Position numbers and translations under genes: made by a program. Positions 9,168 through 18,015 of a stretch of 64,000 nt of DNA are shown one piece after another; within the stretch, counting starts at the first letter, position 1; each line of letters begins with the position of its first letter. A model generated the notes under the pieces. It did not search any database and was not told where the DNA came from. It saw only the letters and a list, made by a program, of their open reading frames with translations. This stretch comes from Candidatus Aminicenantota bacterium. Its GTDB lineage: Bacteria > Acidobacteriota > Aminicenantia > UBA2199. Location: assembly GCA_026393835.1 (NCBI GenBank), contig JAPKZK010000110.1, positions 62,001 to 126,000 on the forward strand, in the 5' to 3' direction.

Positions 9168-11684
9168 ATGAACAATGAAAAATACATGTTTTTAACCGAC
9201 GCCCAGTTAAAATACGAAATAGAGAAATGCGAAAATTGCGCGGAAAAACCATGCAAGAACGCTTGCCCCGCCGGGTGTTCGCCCATGGATTTCATCCTGG
9301 CCTGTAAAGTCGGTCTGCCCTCGGATTTCCGGCGCGCGGCCGCCAGGATCCTGACCGCCAACCCACTGGGCGGCGTCTGCGGCGTCACCTGCCCGGAAAA
9401 ACACTGCATGTCCGCCTGCGTTTACAAAGGCTTAAACACCCCGGTCAATATCCCGGCCGTCCAGGCCACAATAATCGAAACGGCCAAACGCCTGGATGTA
9501 CTGCCAAAGTTATCTAAAATCCAAAAGAACGGTAAAAAAATAGCCGTCATCGGCGCCGGGCCTTCCGGGCTTGCCGCCGCCGTAGCCCTTGGCCGCCTCG
9601 GCTATACCATCACCCTGCTGGAACAAAAAGAAAAACCCGGGGGTATGTGCCTCCTTATCCCGGACGCACGACTGCCAAAAGAAGTCATCCAATCGGATAT
9701 CCAATTCCTTCTCTCCCGCGGCGATATCACTCTAAAACTCGGGGTAAAAACCTCCGATCCCCTGGAACTATTAAAACAAGGTTTCGCATCCGTGGCCGTA
9801 TGCACCGGCCTGGACACGCCCTTTCGCCTGGGAATCGAAAACGAAGACCTGGCAGTCCCCGGCCTGGTTTACCTGGAAAACCCGGCGCAATACCCCATGA
9901 CCGGGAAAGTGGCCGTTATCGGCGGCGGGGCCACGGCCCTCGACTGCGCCGCCACAGCGGTGGCAAACGGCGCCGTTTCAGTAGAATTAATCGCCCTGGA
10001 AAACCTCAAAGAAATGCCCTTAACCGCCAAAGAAAGACAGGCGCTCCTGGATTATAACATAGAAATTTCCGGTAGGACGCGGGTTACCCGGATTATAAAA
10101 GAGGGAGATGCCGTTGCCGGGCTCGAAACCATTAAGGTCTCCCTGGCCCCGGGGAAAACCTTCAGTCTCAAAAACCTATCCGACATCCCCGGGTCCCAGA
10201 ACACGCGGCGTGAGTTCCAACATATGATCGTTGCCATCGGCGCCAAACCCGGGTTTCAAAAAATCGATCATCCCGCGATTTTTTACAGCGGCGACTATTT
10301 GAATGGCCCCACCACTGTCGTGGAAGCCGTGGCCTCCGGGAAAAACACCGCCGCCATTATCCACCAATATTTAGAGAAAGGCGAAAAACTCAACATTGAA
10401 AACCCAATTAAAAGCGCCTATATCCTGGAAGGATATAACCCGCGGCCCGTTTCATTGGAAACAGATTTCTTCGGACGTCCCATCAAATCGCCGTTCCTCC
10501 TTTCCGCCGCGCCCCCCAGCGACGGCCTGGAGCAAATGAAAGCCGCCTATGAAGCCGGGTGGCCGGGCGGGATAATGAAAACAGCCTTCGACAACTTACC
10601 CATTCACATCCCGGCCAAATACATGCACCTATTTAATCCCGACACCTACGGCAACTGCGACAACGTATCCGAACATCCCCTGGACCGGGTGCGCCGCGAA
10701 GTGGAAACCCTGGTTAAACTCTACCCGGACCGCCTCACCATGGCTTCCACCGGCGGGTCGGTAACGGGAAACGATGAAACCGACCGCCAAAGCTGGCAGG
10801 GCAATACAAAGAAACTGGAATCGGCAGGCGTCATGGGCATCGAATACAGCCTCTCCTGCCCGCAAGGGGGAGACGGAACCGAAGGGGATATCGTATCGCA
10901 GAATGCGGCGCTGACAGCAAAGATCCTCGACTGGATCATGGAAGTATCGGACCCGGCCATCCCCAAACTCTTCAAACTCACGGGCGCTGTAACTTCCATT
11001 GCCGTCATCATGAACGCCATCCGGCAGGTGCTGGATAAATATCCAACCAAAAAAGCCGGCGTCACCCTGGCCAATACTTTCCCCACAATAATATTCAGGA
11101 AAGGAAACAAAACCACGTGGGAAGAAGGGATCGTGGTGGGCATGAGCGGCGACGGTGTTACACCCATCAGTTATCTCACCCTGGCCAATGCCATGTCCGG
11201 CGCCAGCGGTATTGCCATATCGGGCAACGGCGGACCCATGGATTACAAAGCCGCCGCCGATTTCCTGGCGCTGGGCGCGAAAACCGTTCAATTCTGCACC
11301 CTGGTAATGAAATACGGCTACCCCGTCATCGACCACATCGAAGAAGGGGTCAGCCACCTGATGCAGGACCGCGGCATCGGCTCCATGAAAGAATTAATCG
11401 GTCGGGCGCAGCCCAAACCGGTGACGGATTTTATGGCCCTTTCCGCCGACAAAGGCATTTCCGCCGTTCATGAAGAACTCTGTCTCTCCTGCGGCAACTG
11501 CACCCGCTGCCCGTACCTGGCCGTTACGCTTAACACGGATAAACGCCCGGTTACAGACGCCTCCAAATGCATCGGCTGCGGTATCTGTACCTTGAAATGT
11601 TTCTCCGGAGCCCTCTACTTACGTGAGAGAACAAAAGAAGAGAGCGCGGCTTTAATTGCCTCCGGCGGGTCAGAACCCTTTTGA
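9168..11684 (+). CDS. Dihydropyrimidine-dehydrogenase-like FAD/FMN/4Fe-4S oxidoreductase (PreT-PreA fusion)
   Basis: 838 residues from the ATG at 9168, chosen because GAGG at 9158-9161 sits correctly before it; an upstream in-frame ATG at 9156 overlaps that site. Domain order matches the DPD/NAD-dependent PreT-PreA fusion. It starts with an N-terminal Fer4_20 cluster-binding region (CENCAEKPCKNACPAGCSP and CGVTCPEKHCMSACVY). Next is an FAD/NAD(P) two-dinucleotide domain (VIGAGPSGLAAAVALG, VAVIGGGATALD). Then comes an FMN-binding dihydroorotate-dehydrogenase-like barrel and two C-terminal 4Fe-4S motifs (CLSCGNCTRCPY, CIGCGICTLKC). In the barrel, the SLSCPQG motif is followed by a loop where DPD has its catalytic Cys; here it reads DIVSQN with no Cys. 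Substrate may therefore differ from uracil or thymine. Cytosolic NAD(P)H-linked reduction is expected. Confidence 0.8.
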   Translation: MNNEKYMFLTDAQLKYEIEKCENCAEKPCKNACPAGCSPMDFILACKVGLPSDFRRAAARILTANPLGGVCGVTCPEKHCMSACVYKGLNTPVNIPAVQATIIETAKRLDVLPKLSKIQKNGKKIAVIGAGPSGLAAAVALGRLGYTITLLEQKEKPGGMCLLIPDARLPKEVIQSDIQFLLSRGDITLKLGVKTSDPLELLKQGFASVAVCTGLDTPFRLGIENEDLAVPGLVYLENPAQYPMTGKVAVIGGGATALDCAATAVANGAVSVELIALENLKEMPLTAKERQALLDYNIEISGRTRVTRIIKEGDAVAGLETIKVSLAPGKTFSLKNLSDIPGSQNTRREFQHMIVAIGAKPGFQKIDHPAIFYSGDYLNGPTTVVEAVASGKNTAAIIHQYLEKGEKLNIENPIKSAYILEGYNPRPVSLETDFFGRPIKSPFLLSAAPPSDGLEQMKAAYEAGWPGGIMKTAFDNLPIHIPAKYMHLFNPDTYGNCDNVSEHPLDRVRREVETLVKLYPDRLTMASTGGSVTGNDETDRQSWQGNTKKLESAGVMGIEYSLSCPQGGDGTEGDIVSQNAALTAKILDWIMEVSDPAIPKLFKLTGAVTSIAVIMNAIRQVLDKYPTKKAGVTLANTFPTIIFRKGNKTTWEEGIVVGMSGDGVTPISYLTLANAMSGASGIAISGNGGPMDYKAAADFLALGAKTVQFCTLVMKYGYPVIDHIEEGVSHLMQDRGIGSMKELIGRAQPKPVTDFMALSADKGISAVHEELCLSCGNCTRCPYLAVTLNTDKRPVTDASKCIGCGICTLKCFSGALYLRERTKEESAALIASGGSEPF

Positions 11685-11694
11685 AAAAGGGTTC
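11673..11694 (+). terminator. Terminator-like hairpin after the DPD-like gene
   Basis: GAACCCTTTT at 11673-11682 and AAAAGGGTTC at 11685-11694 are perfect complements that overlap the stop codon. It lies between two convergent genes. There is no long T-run after it, so the termination role is inferred. Confidence 0.4.
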
Positions 11695-11719
11695 CGACAC
11701 CTCCTAAAACTTTTATTTA

Positions 11720-12604
11720 TTACCCACCCCTGGGGTGAAACTTCTTATAAACATTTAATAAATCGGAATAATTCAAATTGGTGTATTTCTCAGTCGTTGA
11801 AAGACTCTCATGCCCCAATAACTCCTGGATAACCCTTAAATTGGCCCCCCGCTGCAACAAATGCGTGGCAAACGAATGACGGAACAAATGCGGATATACG
11901 GATTTATTGGATTCCATCATTTCCATGAAACTCTTATGCAAAATCTGCTCGATCGCACGCTCCGTGATCTTCCGCCCCCAGGCATTCAGGAATATATAAT
12001 CGATGGGTTTCTTGAATTGCATCCTGGCCCGCTCCAGATAATTTAATAAAATCGTTTTCGCATGCTCGTTAAATGGTACAATCCGCTCCTTTTTACCTTT
12101 CCCCAACACCCGCGCCATATCCTCAGTAAAATTAATATCCGTTATCCTCAAATTAACCAATTCCGAAATACGCAATCCCGTTGCATATAAAAACTCGAAC
12201 ACCGCCTTATTCCTGACCTGGAGAAAACTCCCTTCCGGCAGCTTATCCAGGAACGCCAACATCTCATTCTCCGTCAATATCTCGGGCAGTTTCTTTTCAT
12301 TCTTAGGAGAACTCACCGCATCGAAAGGGTTCTTGGCCAACTTACCCTGCTTCACCAGGTAAGAATAAAACGACTTCAACGCATAGATTTTCCTTGAAAT
12401 CGTGGCCTTGTTCCTGGTTCGCAAAAAAATCACCGAAATATAATCCCGGATCGTGTGCTTATCCACGGCCAGGCCGTTTTCCTCGAAGTAATCCTGGAAC
12501 TGTTGGATATCCTGGCGGTACGCTTTTATCGTATGGGGAGAGAATTTCTTAATATGAGTTAAATGTTCCAGGTAATCGTTTAAATACCCGCTTTCGTTAG
12601 CCAT
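11720..12604 (-). CDS. xerC: Tyrosine recombinase XerC/XerD
   Basis: 294 residues, the standard Xer length. An N-terminal SAM-like core-binding domain (residues 1-85, YLEHLTHIKKFSPHTIKAYR) precedes the catalytic domain. Active-site residues are all visible: Arg145 in ATGLRISEL, Lys170/171 in GKGKKER, His239 and Arg242 in PHLFRHSFATH, His265 in LGHES and the nucleophile Tyr274 in TTEKYTN. Xer recombinases resolve chromosome dimers at dif. The gene overlaps the end of trmFO by 25 bases and is the last gene of the HU-usp-dprA-trmFO-xerC operon. The trmFO-xerC order is conserved in many bacteria, which favours a housekeeping XerC over a mobile-element integrase. Confidence 0.93.
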   Translation of the reverse strand: MANESGYLNDYLEHLTHIKKFSPHTIKAYRQDIQQFQDYFEENGLAVDKHTIRDYISVIFLRTRNKATISRKIYALKSFYSYLVKQGKLAKNPFDAVSSPKNEKKLPEILTENEMLAFLDKLPEGSFLQVRNKAVFEFLYATGLRISELVNLRITDINFTEDMARVLGKGKKERIVPFNEHAKTILLNYLERARMQFKKPIDYIFLNAWGRKITERAIEQILHKSFMEMMESNKSVYPHLFRHSFATHLLQRGANLRVIQELLGHESLSTTEKYTNLNYSDLLNVYKKFHPRGG

Positions 12605-13926
12605 GTTTTTAAAGTTTCCAGCGCCAGCGCCGCTTTTGCCTCTTTTCTCATTTTCTTACTGCCTTTGCCGCGGCCCTTTTGCGCCGCCGGGATATCGGGC
12701 AGCAAACCGAAACTAAACTTCGTGGGCCTGAAATTTTCCCAGCCGGCCTGGGAGACATAATGAACCAGTGCGCCAATGGCCGTCGTTTCCGGCAGGTTGT
12801 AGCGCGCCTCGTTCAACGCGGCCTTAGCCGCGAAGATTCCCGCCGCCAGACCGGAACTGATAGACTCCACATAACCTTCCACTCCGCAAATTTGCCCGGC
12901 AAAATAAAGATTGTTTTTCAATTTGCATTGGTAGAATTTATTAATAATCAGCGGCGCGTTAATGAAGCTATTCCGGTGCATCCGGCCGTACCGTTCGAAT
13001 TCCGCTTTTTCCAACCCCGGCAGCTTGCAGAAAATACGCTTCTGCTCGCCCCACTTCAACCGCGTCTGGAACCCCACCATCTGGTAAAAATTCTTATTCA
13101 AATCATCCTGGCGTAATTGAATCACCGCATAAGGCATCTTACCGCTGCGGGGGTCGATCAATCCCACAGGTTTCAAGGGGCCGAAAGAAAGCGATTTCTC
13201 ACCGCTGCGGGCAATCTCTTCAATGGGCAGACAGGCGTCGAAAAAAATATCCTTTTCCACCTCTTTGATTTCCACTTTTTCCGCCGTTGTCAGGTCATGG
13301 ACAAATTCGTTGTACTGCTGTTCATCCAGGGGGATATTGACAAAATCCGCTTCCCCTTTTTCATAACGCGAGGCCATGTATATTTTATCTAAATCGATGG
13401 ACTCCGCATGGATAATCGGACTGGTGGCGTCATAAAAGAACAGGTTTTTGCGCATGGTGATATCGGTAATGCTTTTGGCAAAATCGCTGCCGGTCAGGGG
13501 GCCGGTGGCAATAATCACCGGGACCTCCGTATTGGGGATTTCCTTGAGCTCCTGCCTGGTTATTTGAACATTTGTCAGCGCTTCTATTTCCGCGCTAATC
13601 GCTTCCGCCAATTTTACCCGGTCCACGGAAAAACTGCTGCCGGCCGGCACCCGGTATTTTTCCGCGATACGCAGGAAAAAGGAATCCAGCATTTTCAGTT
13701 CTTCCTTTAGCAGGCCGGATGCCGATGTTACCTGGGTAGAGCCCAGCGAATTGGAGCACACCAATTCCCCCAGGAACCCGGTGGCATGGGCGCCGGTCAT
13801 TGTTTCGGGCCTCATTTCGTACAGGTCCACGGCGACGCCCCGTTTGGAAGCCTGGTACGCCGCCTCGACGCCGGCCAATCCACCGCCGATAATAATTATT
13901 TTTTTCCCAACTTCAAGTTCGCTCAT
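12580..13926 (-). CDS. trmFO: tRNA (uracil-54) methyltransferase TrmFO, folate/FAD-dependent
   Basis: 448 residues. The N-terminal FAD-binding motif is IIIIGGGLAGVEAAYQ (residues ~10-25), followed by the GidA-related signature DLYEMRPETMTGAHATG and LVCSNSLGS. The later GQICGVEGYVESISSGLAAG segment is the conserved second nucleotide-contact region of the TrmFO/GidA family. The enzyme methylates U54 of the tRNA T-loop using methylenetetrahydrofolate. It overlaps dprA by four bases (ATGA) and xerC by 25 bases, so translation is probably coupled. A basic tail rich in Lys, Arg and Gly follows the core. Confidence 0.95.
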   Translation of the reverse strand: MSELEVGKKIIIIGGGLAGVEAAYQASKRGVAVDLYEMRPETMTGAHATGFLGELVCSNSLGSTQVTSASGLLKEELKMLDSFFLRIAEKYRVPAGSSFSVDRVKLAEAISAEIEALTNVQITRQELKEIPNTEVPVIIATGPLTGSDFAKSITDITMRKNLFFYDATSPIIHAESIDLDKIYMASRYEKGEADFVNIPLDEQQYNEFVHDLTTAEKVEIKEVEKDIFFDACLPIEEIARSGEKSLSFGPLKPVGLIDPRSGKMPYAVIQLRQDDLNKNFYQMVGFQTRLKWGEQKRIFCKLPGLEKAEFERYGRMHRNSFINAPLIINKFYQCKLKNNLYFAGQICGVEGYVESISSGLAAGIFAAKAALNEARYNLPETTAIGALVHYVSQAGWENFRPTKFSFGLLPDIPAAQKGRGKGSKKMRKEAKAALALETLKTWLTKAGI

Positions 13927-15041
13927 TCGATTCGTTTGTATCCTCCGGATTCTTCTTTTACCACATTCTTCAGGATCAACCCCATTAACAGCGAGATGGT
14001 TTCCGAAACAGAGTAATCCAATTTCTCCACGAAATAATCCACGCTTTTTACCTCGTTACCGGGAATTAACTCAAGAATCAGCAGTTCTTTTTTTGAAAAA
14101 TCCGCGGCGGCGGGTTTACTTTCTTTGCCGGCGTCAATGCCCAATTCTTCCAGGATATCGCGGGCGCCGGCCGCCAACCGGGCGCCCTGCTGGATCAGGT
14201 AATTAGTGCCTTTACTCAGGGGGGAATCGATATTTCCCGGCACGGCCAGGATATCCCTGTTTTGCTCCAATCCCAGGCGCGCGGTTATCAATGAACCGCT
14301 TTTCAAGGCCGCTTCCACCACCAGGATGGCCCTGGAAATCCCGGCAATGATCCGGTTCCGGATAGGAAAATAAAAGGGCCGGGGCGCAATATCCAGGGCA
14401 AATTCGGAAATCACGCAGCCTTTTTCGATAATTTTGTCGATTAAGCCCCGGTTCCCCGGGGGATAGAGGTGGAACAAACCGCCGGCGTTTACGCCCACGG
14501 TTTTACCGTTCGCCTGGAGGGCGATCTTATGCGCCATGGAATCGATGCCGTAGGCCATGCCCGATACGATGGCCAAGCCATGATGACAAACCTCCGGCAA
14601 TAACCGGTTCAAACAGTCCCACCCGTAAGCGCCCCCTTTTCGCGAACCCACCACGGCCAGCTTATCTGCGCTTAGAAGCGTCTTGTCCCCCAGGACATAA
14701 ATAAAATCCGGCGGTTCATAGATTTCCGCTAACAGCGGTGGGTAAAACTCGCTTTCGTTAAAAACAATTTCGATATTGTTTTGCCGCGCCTTGTGAATTT
14801 CTTCTTCCGCTGACTCCAGGTAGCGGTTCTTGATGAAGGTTATTTCCTCGTCCGGGAATCCGAAGAGCGTAAGTTCCGTCCTATCCAACCGGGGCAGTTG
14901 GTCCGGGGTGATATTTTTTTTTAGTAAAGCCCTCCTGGCTTTCTGGTTCCTGGCTGTAACCAGTTGAAACGCAATGCGCCGGAGTTTGTATTTGGTTTCC
15001 TCGGTATTCCCGGGACTCCCGGGAAGTTCAAGCAAGTTCAT
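13923..15041 (-). CDS. dprA: DNA-processing protein DprA
   Basis: 372 residues. An N-terminal SAM-like helical region (residues ~20-85) is followed by the Rossmann-type DprA core: KLAVVGSRKGGAYGWDCLNR, IVSGMAYGIDSMAHKIAL, the VNAGGLFHLYPPGN phosphate-binding region, and ISEFALDIAPRPFYFPIRNR. A C-terminal winged-helix (DML1-like) domain ends near YKRI. DprA loads RecA onto incoming single-stranded DNA during natural transformation. It sits upstream of trmFO with a four-base overlap and overlaps the universal stress gene upstream by 14 bases. The dprA-trmFO-xerC order lacks the topA gene often found between dprA and trmFO elsewhere. Confidence 0.93.
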   Translation of the reverse strand: MNLLELPGSPGNTEETKYKLRRIAFQLVTARNQKARRALLKKNITPDQLPRLDRTELTLFGFPDEEITFIKNRYLESAEEEIHKARQNNIEIVFNESEFYPPLLAEIYEPPDFIYVLGDKTLLSADKLAVVGSRKGGAYGWDCLNRLLPEVCHHGLAIVSGMAYGIDSMAHKIALQANGKTVGVNAGGLFHLYPPGNRGLIDKIIEKGCVISEFALDIAPRPFYFPIRNRIIAGISRAILVVEAALKSGSLITARLGLEQNRDILAVPGNIDSPLSKGTNYLIQQGARLAAGARDILEELGIDAGKESKPAAADFSKKELLILELIPGNEVKSVDYFVEKLDYSVSETISLLMGLILKNVVKEESGGYKRIE

Positions 15042-15921
15042 AATCGGACGGGGGCAGGATAAGCACGGGGATATTGGAGTACATCAATACTTTTTCGGAA
15101 ATGCTGCCCAGGAAGAATTTTTCAATTCCTTTTCGTTGGTGCGTCGCCATGACGATCAACTCGATGTGATGATGCTTTGCGATTTCGATAATCTTTTGCG
15201 CCGGTTCCCCCATCTCGTAGATGATATTCTCCACTTTATATTGGCTCTCTTCGGCGATATTTGCGATTTTTTCATTGATTTTCTCGATCAACTTATCCCT
15301 TTTTAGCACCGGGACCTTGTAGTTAAAAAATTCCGACACATGCACCACGTAAAGTTTGGCGTCCAACTGCCTGGCCAGCGCCATGGAGTATTTTAGTTCC
15401 AGCAGCGATGCTTCGCCTTCGCCCAGGTCGATGGGGCTGAGTATTCGATTGAGTTTTACATCGCTCTTTGTTTTCGGAACGACGAAAACCGGGGTAGCAG
15501 AGTTCCGGATAAGGCGGGAAGCGGTTGAGCCGATTAAAATCTCTTTGATCTGCGACATCCCCCGTCGGCCCATGAAGATGATGTCGATGTCGTTATTTTC
15601 CGCAAACTTGATCAGTTCGTCGCTCTCAACCCCTTCGATTACATCGGCTTGAAAGTTAATATTGGCCTTTTTGCCGGTAATTTTGATCTTTTCCAGGGAG
15701 CTTTGCCTGGTTCTATCGATGGTTTTTATGAGATCATCATCATTAAAGAATGCCGTCTCATAAACCCAATCGGCGAATTTAGGCAGGATGTACAGGGCAT
15801 GGTTCCCGGTGTCCAATTTTTTAGAAAATTGCCTGACATAAGGTAAGCACGCCCGGCTTTCTTTTGAAAAATCCGTGGCCCATAGAATGTTTTTGATTTT
15901 TGTTGAAATCGTTTTTTTCAT
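15028..15921 (-). CDS. Universal stress protein with two tandem UspA domains
   Basis: 297 residues with two UspA-like halves. The first (residues ~5-145) ends with GRRGMSQIKEILIGSTASRLIRNSATPVFVVP, holding the G-2x-G-9x-G(S/T) nucleotide-binding pattern. The second (~155-295) ends with ATHQRKGIEKFFLGSISEKVLMYSNIPVLILPP, with the same pattern. Tandem UspA proteins bind ATP and respond to stress; the exact target is unknown. It is the second gene of the operon led by HU and its end overlaps dprA. A GGGGAAGAAG purine stretch precedes the ATG. Confidence 0.88.
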   Translation of the reverse strand: MKKTISTKIKNILWATDFSKESRACLPYVRQFSKKLDTGNHALYILPKFADWVYETAFFNDDDLIKTIDRTRQSSLEKIKITGKKANINFQADVIEGVESDELIKFAENNDIDIIFMGRRGMSQIKEILIGSTASRLIRNSATPVFVVPKTKSDVKLNRILSPIDLGEGEASLLELKYSMALARQLDAKLYVVHVSEFFNYKVPVLKRDKLIEKINEKIANIAEESQYKVENIIYEMGEPAQKIIEIAKHHHIELIVMATHQRKGIEKFFLGSISEKVLMYSNIPVLILPPSDYELA

Positions 15922-15945
15922 GATCTTCTTCCCCCTATCATTTTC

Positions 15946-16224
15946 TTATCCTTCCATCATGCTGTCTTTCAGATTTTTGGAAGGGTAAAATTTAACGATT
16001 TTCCGTCCCGGTATGATCATTGCTTTTTTATCGTTCGGATTAAGCACCTTTTTCTTTTGCCTTTCCACGACTTTAAAGGTGCCGAAATTGGACAATACTA
16101 CTTTGTTCCCTTCGCAAAGTTCTGCCAGCAGCGTTTCGATTAAAAGATCGATGAAGCTGTAAGCTTCGAATCTTTTAATATCCAGCTTCTTATAAATACT
16201 TTCGGCAAGTTCTCTTTTATTCAT
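15946..16224 (-). CDS. HU/IHF family DNA-binding protein
   Basis: 92 residues, the standard size. It starts MNKRELAESIYKKL, has the family motif VVLSNFGTFKVVERQKKK and ends with PGRKIVKFYPSKNLKD; the central PGRK(I/V)VKF is typical. Binds and bends DNA as a dimer. It is the first gene of the minus-strand operon, 24 bases before the stress-protein gene. A GGAG ribosome site precedes the ATG. IHF subunit versus HU cannot be decided from the sequence alone. Confidence 0.93.
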   Translation of the reverse strand: MNKRELAESIYKKLDIKRFEAYSFIDLLIETLLAELCEGNKVVLSNFGTFKVVERQKKKVLNPNDKKAMIIPGRKIVKFYPSKNLKDSMMEG

Positions 16225-16248
16225 TTATCACTCCATTTCCATTTACCT

Positions 16249-16277
16249 TGATTAACACATCGACTAAGAAAAGTCAA
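16249..16277 (-). promoter_or_regulatory. Promoter of the HU-usp-dprA-trmFO-xerC operon
   Basis: On the minus strand, TTGACT (16277-16272) and TAATCA (16254-16249) are 17 bases apart, about 25 bases before the HU start codon. It is the only good promoter-like signal upstream of the five-gene run. Confidence 0.5.
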
Positions 16278-16327
16278 GGATTTCAAACTTTTTTTGCGGG
16301 AATATAGGCAATATGTTATCATATAAG

Positions 16328-17287
16328 ATGGAACATTACGATATTATTGGAGACGTTCACGGTCACGCATCCAGGCTGGAAAAACTCCTGGAAAAATTAG
16401 GCTACCAAAACCTGCATGGCTATTACCGTCACCCGGAACGTAAAGCTGTTTTCGTGGGCGACCTGATCGACCGGGGAAATGAGAATTTCAAGACCCTGGA
16501 ATTAGTCAAGACCATGGTGCATAATGGTCGGGCGCTTATCGTGATGGGAAACCACGAATTCAACGCCCTGTGTTATCATACCCGCGGCAGCGACGGCAAT
16601 TACCTGCGGCCCCATAATGAAAAAAATTACCGGCAGCATAAAAAAGTACTGGAAGAAATACAGGAAAGGGGCGAGCCCGCCTGGAAAAACTACCTCGAAT
16701 GGTTCCGGCGTATGCCCTTGTTCCTGGAGATGGACGGGTTTCGTGTGATTCATGCCTGTTGGGACCGGCAGGCAGTGGATTTCGCCCGGAAAAACTTCAT
16801 ACGGGACGCCGACGGTAGGTTAACGGATTCGTTCCTGGCGGAGGCAGCCAAAAAGGGTACTGAAACGTACGAAGCGGTGGAAATTTTAATAAAAGGAAAA
16901 GAAATCGTCTTACCCCGGGATCATCCCGGGCTTTACGATAAAGATCAAAACTTACGCAAAAAGGTTCGTGTGCGGTGGTGGTTAACCGCGGAAGAACGAA
17001 GAACCGTTAAAACCTATGACCAGGTTACCCGGATCGATGAGAATAATTTAGCAAAACTTGCCGATGTGGAAATCCCGCCGGACATCTTGAAGGAACTCCG
17101 GGAGGATGGGAATACCGGGGACAGGACGCCGGTGTTTGTGGGTCATTACTGGTTTACCGGGACGCCGCGGCCGTTAACGGAAAACGTTGCCTGCCTGGAT
17201 TACAGTGTGGCCCTGGGCGGTCGCCTGGTCTGCTACCGTTGGGGCGGCGAGCAGACCCTCCTGCAGTCGAACTTTGTTTTTGTTTAA
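16328..17287 (+). CDS. Metallophosphoesterase (PrpE/ApaH-like phosphatase)
   Basis: 319 residues from the ATG at 16328; an in-frame ATG at 16313 would add five residues. The calcineurin-like motifs are DVHGHASRLEKLL (metal-binding Asp and His near the N-terminus), FVGDLIDRGNENFKTL (GDxxDRG) and VMGNHEFNALCY (GNHE). A late GHYWF provides another metal-ligand His. The family includes bacterial diadenosine tetraphosphatases and serine/threonine phosphatases; PrpE-like is the closest match by eye. A TTGCGG-17-TATCAT promoter (16294-16322) places the transcript start at about 16328, which supports the downstream ATG and a leaderless or near-leaderless mRNA. The gene stands alone between divergent HU and downstream nfeD. 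Confidence 0.82.
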   Translation: MEHYDIIGDVHGHASRLEKLLEKLGYQNLHGYYRHPERKAVFVGDLIDRGNENFKTLELVKTMVHNGRALIVMGNHEFNALCYHTRGSDGNYLRPHNEKNYRQHKKVLEEIQERGEPAWKNYLEWFRRMPLFLEMDGFRVIHACWDRQAVDFARKNFIRDADGRLTDSFLAEAAKKGTETYEAVEILIKGKEIVLPRDHPGLYDKDQNLRKKVRVRWWLTAEERRTVKTYDQVTRIDENNLAKLADVEIPPDILKELREDGNTGDRTPVFVGHYWFTGTPRPLTENVACLDYSVALGGRLVCYRWGGEQTLLQSNFVFV

Positions 17288-17316
17288 ACAAACAGCCGGA
17301 GAAAAAAAATTTTTTC

Positions 17317-17345
17317 TTGACAAAATTTTCATCTTGCTATATTTT
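17317..17345 (+). promoter_or_regulatory. Promoter of the NfeD-like gene
   Basis: TTGACA at 17317-17322 with TATTTT at 17340-17345 (17-base spacer); TATATT at 17338 is an alternative -10. It lies in the gap before the 17374 start codon. Confidence 0.5.
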
Positions 17346-17373
17346 TGTAGTGCATAAGAATTATGGAAGAGAA

Positions 17374-17874
17374 ATGAAAACGTTCCCGTACATTGTACTT
17401 TTTGGAAGCGGCGCATTAATAACAGGCGTTGCCACCGCCGTGGGAATACTCCCCAGCCTTGAACTCAAGTTATTGGTCTTCATTAATACCACGGCGATAA
17501 CGGGTTTTCTGCTGCGAAAACAGTTGGGCTTATCCCGGTGGCTTTATCCGCCCAAAAAAGTTTCAAAACCCGCGGATACGACGATTAGCAACACCTCCTG
17601 GTTTGTCGTCAATCGCCTGGGCTTGAAACGGGTTGCCCTTGAAGAATCGGCCCGGGAAAGCGCCCCGAAAAAGAGCCGCACCGCCGAAGTCGATAAAATC
17701 GTACCGGTGATTGAGCGCATCGACCCTATTACAGGCGGTGGAAAAGTAAAATACAAAGGAATGAATTGGCGCGCCAGGTCATCGACCCGGGAGACTATTG
17801 CCCTGGGGGAACGCGTCTTGATCGTGGGACGCGATATATTAACGTTGGTGGTAGAGAGAATCGAACAAACGTGA
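17374..17874 (+). CDS. NfeD-like membrane protein
   Basis: 166 residues from the ATG at 17374, chosen because GGAAGAG lies just upstream and because the promoter is downstream of the longer in-frame start at 17239. Two N-terminal membrane segments (IVLFGSGALITGVATAVGIL and LKLLVFINTTAITGFLL) precede a linker and a C-terminal OB-fold NfeD domain (GGGKVKYKGMNWRARSS ... IALGERVLIVGRDILTLVVE). NfeD short forms partner with flotillin/stomatin-type membrane proteins; no such partner is in this window. A degraded copy of the 3' end of this gene lies at 25632-25760. Confidence 0.8.
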   Translation: MKTFPYIVLFGSGALITGVATAVGILPSLELKLLVFINTTAITGFLLRKQLGLSRWLYPPKKVSKPADTTISNTSWFVVNRLGLKRVALEESARESAPKKSRTAEVDKIVPVIERIDPITGGGKVKYKGMNWRARSSTRETIALGERVLIVGRDILTLVVERIEQT

Positions 17875-17960
17875 TTTCCCGGTATTTGCAGGAACGTTAA
17901 TGGCCTAAATGTTTGCCCCGGTTGCCATGAAAATAGCCGCGAAGGAAAAGCGGGACAAGG

Positions 17961-18005
17961 GGTCCGGGGAGAACAGATATTCTATCCCCTTGTTCTCCCC
18001 GGGCC
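17961..18005. terminator. Hairpin between convergent genes
   Basis: GGTCCGGGGAGAACA (17961-17975) pairs with TGTTCTCCCCGGGCC (17991-18005) at 14 of 15 positions plus one G-U pair, with a 15-base loop. It sits between nfeD and the minus-strand repeat protein and could stop transcription from both sides. A copy of the AAAATAGCC repeat lies just to its left (about 17929-17957). Confidence 0.55.
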
Positions 18006-18015
18006 TTGCCTGGAA

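Noticed and set aside
10629..11357. 242-codon antisense ORF
   Set aside because: It lies fully opposite the DPD-like gene, whose motifs are intact; GC-rich antisense shadow.
11720..12604. Integrase of a mobile element
   Set aside because: The tyrosine recombinase is in a conserved dprA-trmFO-xerC order with overlaps, as expected for housekeeping XerC.
17239..17373. Longer N-terminus for the NfeD-like protein
   Set aside because: It would start inside the previous gene and upstream of the predicted promoter; the ATG at 17374 has a proper ribosome site.
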